Program-made: the position numbers and the translations under genes
Notes under the pieces: model-generated
Database searches by the model: none
Seen by the model: only the letters and a program-made list of their open reading frames with translations
Told to the model about the DNA's origin: nothing
DNA from: Pontitalea aquivivens
Lineage (GTDB): Bacteria; Pseudomonadota; Alphaproteobacteria; Rhodobacterales; Rhodobacteraceae
Assembly: GCF_046507575.1 (NCBI RefSeq)
Contig: NZ_JBKFEY010000009.1
Coordinates: forward strand, 1 to 64,000
Reading direction: 5' to 3'
Length of the DNA stretch: 64,000 bases
Shown here: positions 58,395 through 64,000 of the stretch, one piece after another
Layout: the number at the start of each line of letters is the position of its first letter
Numbering within the stretch: the first letter of the stretch is position 1

Positions 58395-59764
58395 CGCTTC
58401 TGGCCGATATCGTCGCGCGTCTGGCGCAGATCGAAACCCTGCCCGCGCCGGTGGAACGGGTGGCGCTGCTGCACCTGACCGACGCGATCGGTGTCGGCCA
58501 TGCCGCCGCCGGAACCGCCATCGGTGCGCCCTGGCGGCGCCACGGCGCATCCGTGGCGCAGGGTGGCGCGGCCAGCGTCTTTGGCCAGCCCCAGGGCGCC
58601 GCGCCGGCGGATGCGGCGCTGGTCAATGGCGGGCTGATCCACAGCCTGGAATATGACGACACGCACACCGGGTCCATCGTGCATGGCAGCGCGGTGCTGG
58701 CCCCCGCGGCCCTTGCCGCGGCCGAAGGCGCGGGCGCCAGTGGCGCGGCCCTGATCCGCAGCTATGCCCTGTGGTATGAGGTGATGATCCGCCTTGGCAT
58801 CGCCTCGGCCGGGGGGTTCCAGAACCGCGGGTTTCAGCTGACCTCGGTGGGCGGCGCGCTTTGCGCCGCCGGAATCGCGGCGGACCTGCGCGGCCTTGGT
58901 GCGGCGGGTCAGATCGCGGCCATCGGCATCGCGCTAAGCCAGGCCTCGGGCGTGTTCGAATTCCTGACGAACGGCTCGACCGTGAAATCCATGCATCCCG
59001 GCTGGGCGGCCCATGCCGGGCTGATCGCCGCCGATCTGGCGGCGGCGGGTATCACCGGCCCCGAAACCGCGCTGGAGGGCCGCTTTGGCCTGTTCCGCGT
59101 CTTTGCCGGCGACGAGGACGCCGCCGCCCGCCTGGCGCCGCTGATCACGGATCTGGGGCAGGTCTGGCACCTGGAACGCGCAGCCTACAAGTTCTTTCCC
59201 TGCTGTCACTATATCCACCCCTTCCTGGAAGGCATCGAACGGCTGGCCGCCCAGGGTCTTGCGGCGGACAGCGTCGACTGGATCGATTTTGGCGTGCCCG
59301 CAGGCGCGGCACCCATCATCTGCGACCCGTGGGAGGCGAAATGCACCGCCCAAGGCCATGCCGCCCGCTGGAGCCTGCCCGTCACCGCCGCGATGTGGCT
59401 GGTCGATGCCGAGGTGACGCTGGACAGTTTCGAACGCCCCGCATCACCGGGCGTTCACGCGCTGGCCGGGCGGATGCGCTGGTCGGTGCTGCGGGACAGC
59501 CGCTTCCCCGAACGGTTTGACGCGGGCATCCGCGCGGGCCTGCGCGATGGCCGCGTGCTGGATATGCGGGTGGATGATGTCTATGGCAATGCCTCGCGCC
59601 CGCCGGGGGCGTCGGATGTGATGTCGAAATTCACCGCCAATCTGGCGCGGCTGGCGGACCCCGCGCAGGCGGATGCGCTGACCCGCGCGTTGGAAGGGTT
59701 GCCAGACGCCACGGGGCTGGCCGGGCTGTCGGGCGCGCTGCGCGCCATATCGGGAAAGGCATGA
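58391..59764 (+). CDS. MmgE/PrpD-family protein
   Basis: 457 residues, the normal length for the family. Signatures: LLHLTDAIGVGHAAAGTAIG, LIHSLEYDDTHTGSIVHGSA, STVKSMHPGWAAHAGLIAA (family GKRLHPGWAAH-type motif) and FPCCHYIHPFLEGIERL. Members are 2-methylcitrate dehydratase, iminodisuccinate epimerase and cis-aconitate decarboxylase, all acting on C-C double bonds in carboxylic acids. A hydratase/dehydratase or decarboxylase step is the likely role here. Tightly coupled to both neighbours by ATGA overlaps. Reaction unknown. Confidence 0.87.
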   Translation: MTLLADIVARLAQIETLPAPVERVALLHLTDAIGVGHAAAGTAIGAPWRRHGASVAQGGAASVFGQPQGAAPADAALVNGGLIHSLEYDDTHTGSIVHGSAVLAPAALAAAEGAGASGAALIRSYALWYEVMIRLGIASAGGFQNRGFQLTSVGGALCAAGIAADLRGLGAAGQIAAIGIALSQASGVFEFLTNGSTVKSMHPGWAAHAGLIAADLAAAGITGPETALEGRFGLFRVFAGDEDAAARLAPLITDLGQVWHLERAAYKFFPCCHYIHPFLEGIERLAAQGLAADSVDWIDFGVPAGAAPIICDPWEAKCTAQGHAARWSLPVTAAMWLVDAEVTLDSFERPASPGVHALAGRMRWSVLRDSRFPERFDAGIRAGLRDGRVLDMRVDDVYGNASRPPGASDVMSKFTANLARLADPAQADALTRALEGLPDATGLAGLSGALRAISGKA

Positions 59765-61170
59765 TGATGACGCAATTCGACCTTCTGATTTCGGGCGGCG
59801 AGGCAATCCTGCCCGGCACCGGGCGCACCGCCTGCGATATCGCGGTGGCGGGCGGCAAGATCGCGGCGATCCTGGCGCCGGGCACGGTCGTGCAGGCGGC
59901 GCGCGTGGTCGATGCCACGGGCCTTGTGGTGATGCCCGGCGCGATCGACGCGCATCTGCACCTGGGCCACGGAAAGGACATCGCCCGCCCCCGCATCCCC
60001 GGGGATGCCGACCGCGAAACCGCCGGCGCGGCCAGGGGCGGCGTCACCTGCATGATCCCCTATCTGATGGGTACCGGACCCTATGAAGAGATTTTCGAAG
60101 ATGTCGTTTCGGTGACCGAGGCCGGCGCGCGCATCGATTTCGGCTATCACTTCATCATCTCGAATGAGGATCAGCTGAAGGGCGTTCCGGCCTATATCAC
60201 CGATTACGGCGCGCCCACGCTGAAAATCTTCATGAACAACCGCGGCGGCGAAGGCGCGCGGCTGGGCCTGCCCGATATTGACGACGGCTTTTTCTATCGG
60301 CTGGCTGAACATGCCGCGGCGCATGGCGGCATGGTTGCCCCCCACCCCGAAAACATCGAGGTCGCCTGGGTCCTGCGCAAGCGTGAAATGAACCGCGACC
60401 CCGAAGGCCACGGCGGTCTGGCCGCCTGGGACGCCACCCGCCCCGGCTTTGTCGAGGCCGAGGCGGTGCAGCGCGCGGCCTTCCTGGCCAATCACGCGGG
60501 CGCGGCGCTTTACGTCGTGCATACCTCATCCGCCGAGGCGCTGGATGCGGCGATCGCGCGGCGCATGGCGGGCGACCGGGTGCATCTGGAAACCTGCCCG
60601 CATTACCTGACCCATGATGTGACATGGGAAGGCGGCGATCTGGGCAAGATCAACCCGCCGCTGCGGTCGCGCGCCGATTGCGATGCCTTGTGGCAGGCAA
60701 TCTTTGATGGCGAGATCGACACGGTCGCCACCGATCACGTCCACCGCGACGCAAGTTCGAAAGAGGGCGGGATCTGGAAGGCCTCGCCCGGCTGTCCGGG
60801 GATGGAAACCCTGCTGCCGGTGCTGCTGACCGAAGGGCACCACGCCCGCGATCTGCCGCTGGAACGGATCGCGGAACTGGTCGCGGAAAATCCCGCGCGC
60901 CTGATGGGCCTGTCGCATGCCAAGGGCCGCATCGCGCCGGGGCTGGATGCCGATCTGGTGCTGGTCGATCTGGATGCCGAATGGGTGCTGCGGCGCGAGG
61001 ATGTCGTGTCCTCGGCGGGCTATTCGATCTATGAAGGGCGTCCCTTCAAGGGCGCGATCCGCCACACCTTTGTGCGCGGTCATGCGGTGGTGGACAATGG
61101 CACGCTGGTCGATGACGCGCGCGGGATCGGTCGCTATCAGCACCGCAAGCTGGGAAAGGATGTACGATGA
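59761..61170 (+). CDS. Dihydropyrimidinase/hydantoinase-like cyclic amidohydrolase
   Basis: 469 residues. Binuclear-metal site of the hydantoinase family: H-x-H in IDAHLHLGHGK, the carboxylated Lys in TLKIFMNNRGG, and His/Asp in CPHYLTHDVTW and TVATDHVHRD. Family members open five- and six-membered cyclic amides and imides (hydantoin, dihydropyrimidine, allantoin). Overlaps the PrpD-like gene and the asparaginase-like gene by four bases each. It would perform the ring-opening step of the pathway. The ring compound is unknown. Confidence 0.9.
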   Translation: MMMTQFDLLISGGEAILPGTGRTACDIAVAGGKIAAILAPGTVVQAARVVDATGLVVMPGAIDAHLHLGHGKDIARPRIPGDADRETAGAARGGVTCMIPYLMGTGPYEEIFEDVVSVTEAGARIDFGYHFIISNEDQLKGVPAYITDYGAPTLKIFMNNRGGEGARLGLPDIDDGFFYRLAEHAAAHGGMVAPHPENIEVAWVLRKREMNRDPEGHGGLAAWDATRPGFVEAEAVQRAAFLANHAGAALYVVHTSSAEALDAAIARRMAGDRVHLETCPHYLTHDVTWEGGDLGKINPPLRSRADCDALWQAIFDGEIDTVATDHVHRDASSKEGGIWKASPGCPGMETLLPVLLTEGHHARDLPLERIAELVAENPARLMGLSHAKGRIAPGLDADLVLVDLDAEWVLRREDVVSSAGYSIYEGRPFKGAIRHTFVRGHAVVDNGTLVDDARGIGRYQHRKLGKDVR

Positions 61171-62162
61171 CCCTGCCGCGCATCGCCATCATCGGCACCG
61201 GGGGCACGATTTCGTCGATCGCCACCGATCCGTTCGACTATGTCGATTACCCCGAAACCGGGCGCAAGCTGTCGGTATCCGAAGTGATCGACCAGATCCC
61301 CAGGCTGGCGACGATCGCCGATCTGGTGCCCGTCCCCTTCCGCGAGGTGGGGTCCAGCGCCATCGGCCCCGCCGACTGGCTGCGGCTGGTCGCCACGATC
61401 CGCGCCACCGCGCAGGATGACGGCATCGCGGGGTTCGTCATCCTGCACGGCACCGCCACGCTGGAAGAAACCGCCTGGTTCCTGAACCTGACACTGGATA
61501 TTGCGCAGCCCGTGGTTCTGGTGGGGGCGCAGCGTCCCCTGAACACGGTGGGCAGCGATGCGGCGGCCAATGCCATCGCCGCGCTGCGGGTGGCGGCTGA
61601 TCCGCAGGCCCGGGACCGGGGCGTTCTGGTGGTGCTGAACGATGAAATCCACGCCGCGCGTGAAGTCGCCAAGGGGTCAACCTACCGGCTGCACGCCTTC
61701 CATTCCGGCGCCTTCGGCCCCCTGGGCGTGGTCGACCCGGACCGCGTGGTCTTTACCCGCCGGCCCGAACGACCCCATACCGCCGCCACCCCCTTCCGGG
61801 TGGACAAGGCAACGGCGCTGCCGCGCGTCGACATCCTGTATGCCATGGCCGGCGCCGATGAGACGCTGGCCCGCGCCGCCATCGCGGCGGGCGCGCGCGG
61901 CATCGTCTCGGCCGGGTTCGCGCCGGGCATGACCGCGCCGACCGAACGCGCCGTTCTGGTTGAGGCGGCCGCCAGGGGCGTGGTGATCGTGCAGGCCAGC
62001 CGCGTCGGTTCGGGGCGGGTGTCGCGGCGCCAATGGCTGCGCCAGCAGGGCTGGATCGGCGCCGATGACCTTAGCCCGCACAAGGCACGCATCCTGCTGA
62101 TGCTGGCCCTGATGCACAGCAACGATCCGGACTGGATTCAAACCTGTTTCGAGACATACTGA
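61167..62162 (+). CDS. Asparaginase-family protein with changed substrate site
   Basis: 331 residues, type II-like two-domain asparaginase. Nucleophile Thr in IIGTGGTISSIA, the second catalytic motif VILHGTATLEETAWFLNLTL and the Lys in AREVAKGSTYRLH, with PVVLVGAQRPLNTVGSD. In E. coli AnsB the second motif is HGTDTMEET and its Asp90 binds the alpha-amino group of Asn; here that residue is Ala (GCC at about 61453). Loss of this contact suggests a half-amide without alpha-amine, such as a succinamate-like compound. It may remove ammonia from a linear intermediate. No signal peptide, so cytoplasmic. Confidence 0.88.
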   Translation: MTLPRIAIIGTGGTISSIATDPFDYVDYPETGRKLSVSEVIDQIPRLATIADLVPVPFREVGSSAIGPADWLRLVATIRATAQDDGIAGFVILHGTATLEETAWFLNLTLDIAQPVVLVGAQRPLNTVGSDAAANAIAALRVAADPQARDRGVLVVLNDEIHAAREVAKGSTYRLHAFHSGAFGPLGVVDPDRVVFTRRPERPHTAATPFRVDKATALPRVDILYAMAGADETLARAAIAAGARGIVSAGFAPGMTAPTERAVLVEAAARGVVIVQASRVGSGRVSRRQWLRQQGWIGADDLSPHKARILLMLALMHSNDPDWIQTCFETY

Positions 62163-62182
62163 GGAAAACCAGACGGGGAGCG

Positions 62183-63085
62183 ATGACGATGGAACTGCGC
62201 AGACACAACCGCTACGATTATGTCCCCCTGCCCGACCGGCCCGATTACACCTGGCCCGGCGGCAAGCGGCTGGCGCTGTGCATCTGCAACAACCTTGAGG
62301 TCTTCAGCTATCGCGATGGCCTGGGCAGCGACAGCGCGGTGCTGACCGCGCCGCAGACGCATCGCAACTATGCCTGGCGCGATTATGGCAACCGCGTCGG
62401 CCAGTGGTATCTGTTCGACCTGCTGGATGAACTGGGCCTGCCCGCGTCGCACAACACCAATTCGCGGCTGTTGCGCGACTGCCCGCAGATCCTGGACCGT
62501 ATCCGCGCGCGCGGCGATGAAATCGTCGGCCACGGCCGCAGCAATGGCGAACGCCAGGACAACCTGTCCGAGGCCGGCGAACGCGCCCTGATCCAGGAGG
62601 CGACAGACGAAATCCGCGCCCTGGCCGGTGCCGCGCCCAAGGGCTGGATGGGCCCCTATTTCGCACAAAGCGAGGTGACGCTCGATCTGCTGAAAGAGGC
62701 GGGCTACGACTATATGCTCGACTGGCCGCTGGACGATCAGCCGGTCTGGATGAAGACACGATCCGGCCCGATCCTGTCAGTGCCCTATTCAGTGGAACTG
62801 AACGATTCCCCGTCAATGGTGTTCCGGCAGGAAAGCGCGATGTCGTTTGAACGGATGATCACCGATCAGTTCGATGAAATGCTGCACCAGTCGCAGAAAT
62901 ACCCGCTGGTGTTTACCGTGATCACGCATCCCTTCATCATCGGCCACCCCTACCGGCTGCGCGCGCTGCGCCGGGCGCTGGCGCATGTGCTGGCGCATCG
63001 CGATGACCTGTGGATCACCACGGCGGGCGGCGTGGCCGATTATATCAGGACCCTGCCGCCCGGCACGGTACCGCTGCCCGCCTAG
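62183..63085 (+). CDS. PuuE/polysaccharide-deacetylase-family hydrolase (cyclic-imide hydrolase-like)
   Basis: 300 residues, no signal peptide. Polysaccharide-deacetylase (NodB) fold of the cytoplasmic branch: RLALCICNNLEVFSYRDG, EIVGHGRSNGERQDNLSE, GWMGPYFAQSEVTLDLLKEA and FTVITHPFIIGHPYRLRALR. That branch includes PuuE allantoinase and the cyclic-imide hydrolases, which are about this size. The metal ligands of true deacetylases are only partly kept, as in PuuE. As the seventh gene of the operon it adds a second ring-opening or deamidating activity. The gene ends just before the IS remnant. Confidence 0.85.
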   Translation: MTMELRRHNRYDYVPLPDRPDYTWPGGKRLALCICNNLEVFSYRDGLGSDSAVLTAPQTHRNYAWRDYGNRVGQWYLFDLLDELGLPASHNTNSRLLRDCPQILDRIRARGDEIVGHGRSNGERQDNLSEAGERALIQEATDEIRALAGAAPKGWMGPYFAQSEVTLDLLKEAGYDYMLDWPLDDQPVWMKTRSGPILSVPYSVELNDSPSMVFRQESAMSFERMITDQFDEMLHQSQKYPLVFTVITHPFIIGHPYRLRALRRALAHVLAHRDDLWITTAGGVADYIRTLPPGTVPLPA

Positions 63086-63157
63086 GCGTGGCATTCACTT
63101 AGGGATTTTGGTTTTAGTGGTGTCGCGATCCGCCTCTGCTGTTGGCAGGAAGGTTTC

Positions 63158-63447
63158 ATGGCACGATACGATCTGAGCGACGAGGGATGGAAGTCGGTTG
63201 AGCCGCTGCTGCCCGGACGGGGCAAGGGGAAGCATCGGGTTGAAGCCCGACGGGTCGTGAAGCGAATACTCTACGTTCTGCGGACGGGTGCGCCAAGGCG
63301 GGACCTGCCGAAGCGGTCTGGCCCCTGCACCACGGTCTGCAACGGGTTCAACCGCTGGGCCAAGCGCGGTATCTGGCTGAACGTGTTCGCGGAACTGGCG
63401 CGGCGATCGCCACCGCCGCTGCATCTGAGCGACAATTCCATCGCCGT
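63158..63447 (+). mobile_element. IS5-family (IS427-like) transposase remnant, N-terminal part
   Basis: The first about 95 codons read as the first ORF of an IS427-group transposase: MARYDLSDEGWKSVEPLLPG, LYVLRTGAPRRDLPKRSGPC, TTVCNGFNRWAKRGIWLNVF and an HLSDNS-like segment that corresponds to LIDSS. The DDE catalytic half, ORF B and the right inverted repeat are absent because the sequence switches to an unrelated frame near 63447. The element is dead. Its left end probably lies near 63086, hard against the stop of the PuuE-like gene, but no clear inverted repeat can be given. Confidence 0.8.
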
Positions 63448-63787
63448 GCCCACGGCCGCATCCACTATACCAAGTGGATCGACAGCATGGGGAACGACCG
63501 CTACGGCTGCGAGATCATCGCCGAGAAGCCGGGAAGTTCACCCAACCGATGCCCGCCATCGGTCAGTTCCGGGAAAACCTCGACCCAACCTTGGGCAATC
63601 GTGCCGTTCTGCAACCGCAACCGCCTTTGACGAAAGCATCGCAAGCTTACTGAACAAAGTCCCCAAGGGCGAGCTGTGTCCCACGATCCCCTTCGACGAC
63701 ACGCAGATTGGCAGGCGCAGCTTGCCCCCGGGGCGAGATGACGCTCCGGGGCTTTTGTGCCGGGGCCCGGCGTCAGCTTCGCGGTAA
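63448..63787 (+). pseudogene. Decayed unknown gene fused to the IS remnant
   Basis: From 63448 a different frame reads HGRIHYTKWIDSMGNDRYGC and EIIAEKPG; after a one-base shift it continues FTQPMPAIGQFRENLDPTLG and NRAVLQPQPP, and after a stop and second shift SLLNKVPKGELCPTIPFDDT. The pieces have the flow of one conserved protein C-terminus, broken by two frameshifts. I do not recognise the family. It shows that the IS inserted in or deleted into an older gene, now lost. Confidence 0.6.
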
Positions 63788-63806
63788 ACGCGGCATAGCC
63801 GAATGA

Positions 63807-64000
63807 TCAAAACGTTGGCGGTGTGCAGGCGCTGATCAGGGTGCAACGTTCGTTGCCTGGGTTTCGGAAGCGGTGGGGCCTGCGGCTTTCGAAGATATAG
63901 GCATCGCCGGGGCCAAGGGTTTCCAGCTCATCGCCCACCGTGATCTCGATCCGGCCCTCGACAACAATCCCCGCTTCTTCGCCGTCATGGCTGTAAAGCC
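63807..64000 (-). CDS. Cupin-domain C-terminus, probably of an XRE-type regulator (5' end outside window)
   Basis: The last 64 codons of a minus-strand gene whose start is beyond the right edge. Cupin_2 features: YSHDGEEAGIVVEGRIEITV, LGPGDAYIFESRRPHRFRNP and a C-terminus ending ACTPPTF. The sequence resembles the C-terminal domain of helix-turn-helix/cupin regulators such as PuuR, but a stand-alone cupin cannot be excluded because the N-terminus is not visible. Confidence 0.75.
   Translation of the reverse strand, partial: LYSHDGEEAGIVVEGRIEITVGDELETLGPGDAYIFESRRPHRFRNPGNERCTLISACTPPTF

Noticed and set aside
1..64000. CRISPR arrays, tRNA or rRNA genes, prophage
   Set aside because: No regularly spaced direct repeats, no cloverleaf or rRNA sequence and no phage structural genes were seen. 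Only one degenerate IS remnant is visible.

Overview
The window is GC-rich, gene-dense bacterial DNA with short intergenic gaps and many four-base ATGA/GTGA start-stop overlaps. The gene content (TRAP and TctABC-type organic-acid transporters, a PcaR-type regulator, a PstC/PstA pair with long N-termini, a fused PabB-PabC) suggests an alphaproteobacterium, most likely a Rhodobacterales member. That placement is an inference from gene content, since no rRNA or phylogenetic marker lies in the window. It is a catabolic and nutrient-uptake region, with no tRNA, rRNA, CRISPR array or prophage seen.

Layout. 1-4370 (minus strand): an operon led by a clear TPP riboswitch, with a YkoF-like thiamine-binding protein, an ABC importer and a flavin monooxygenase running off the left edge. 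4568-5596: an FMN-dependent 2-hydroxyacid oxidase. 5589-10862: an iron-uptake operon (siderophore receptor, PiuC-type hydroxylase, ExbB, ExbD, TonB). 10904-14529: galB-galC-galD, the lower gallate/protocatechuate 4,5-cleavage route, plus an AbrB-family membrane protein. 14842-20875: tricarboxylate transporter tctC and a fused tctA-tctB, a 37-codon fossil of a galD gene, a TPP-dependent enzyme and a D-2-hydroxyacid dehydrogenase, then a convergent LysR gene. 21836-24308: a TauE-like permease, pcaB and pcaC. 24516-29191: a YhaO/YhaN (SbcDC-like) pair. 29199-31529: an SLC13-type permease and a divergent AraC regulator. 31710-34920: divergent oxyR and katG. 35097-38633: pcaIJF and the divergent pcaR with an 11-bp perfect inverted repeat between them, followed by an MFS gene.

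39916-47095 (minus strand) is a second aromatic operon: a TRAP transporter, an extradiol dioxygenase, an MhpA-like hydroxylase, a fumarylacetoacetate-hydrolase-family protein and an IclR regulator, with a glutathione-transferase gene diverging from it. 47931-52705: pstS-pstC-pstA-phoU with a Pho box but no pstB. 52861-54603: pabBC. 54621-63085: a GntR regulator and a tightly coupled seven-gene operon (C-C lyase, cysteine amidohydrolase, flavin dehydrogenase, MmgE/PrpD protein, dihydropyrimidinase-like hydrolase, asparaginase-like hydrolase, PuuE-like hydrolase). From 63086 the sequence decays into an IS5-family remnant and a broken unknown gene, and the right edge holds the C-terminal cupin of a regulator.

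How it fits together. Most of the window imports and breaks down aromatic or organic acids: both protocatechuate-type lower pathways are present (4,5-cleavage via galBCD, beta-ketoadipate via pcaBC and pcaIJF), but the ring-cleaving enzymes galA/ligAB and pcaGH, and pcaD, are not here. The best candidate for an undescribed system is the 54.6-63.1 kb operon, which looks like a pathway for a cyclic imide, dihydropyrimidine or similar N-heterocycle. Its asparaginase-like enzyme has Ala where classic asparaginases have the Asp that binds the substrate amino group, which points to a half-amide without an alpha-amino group.
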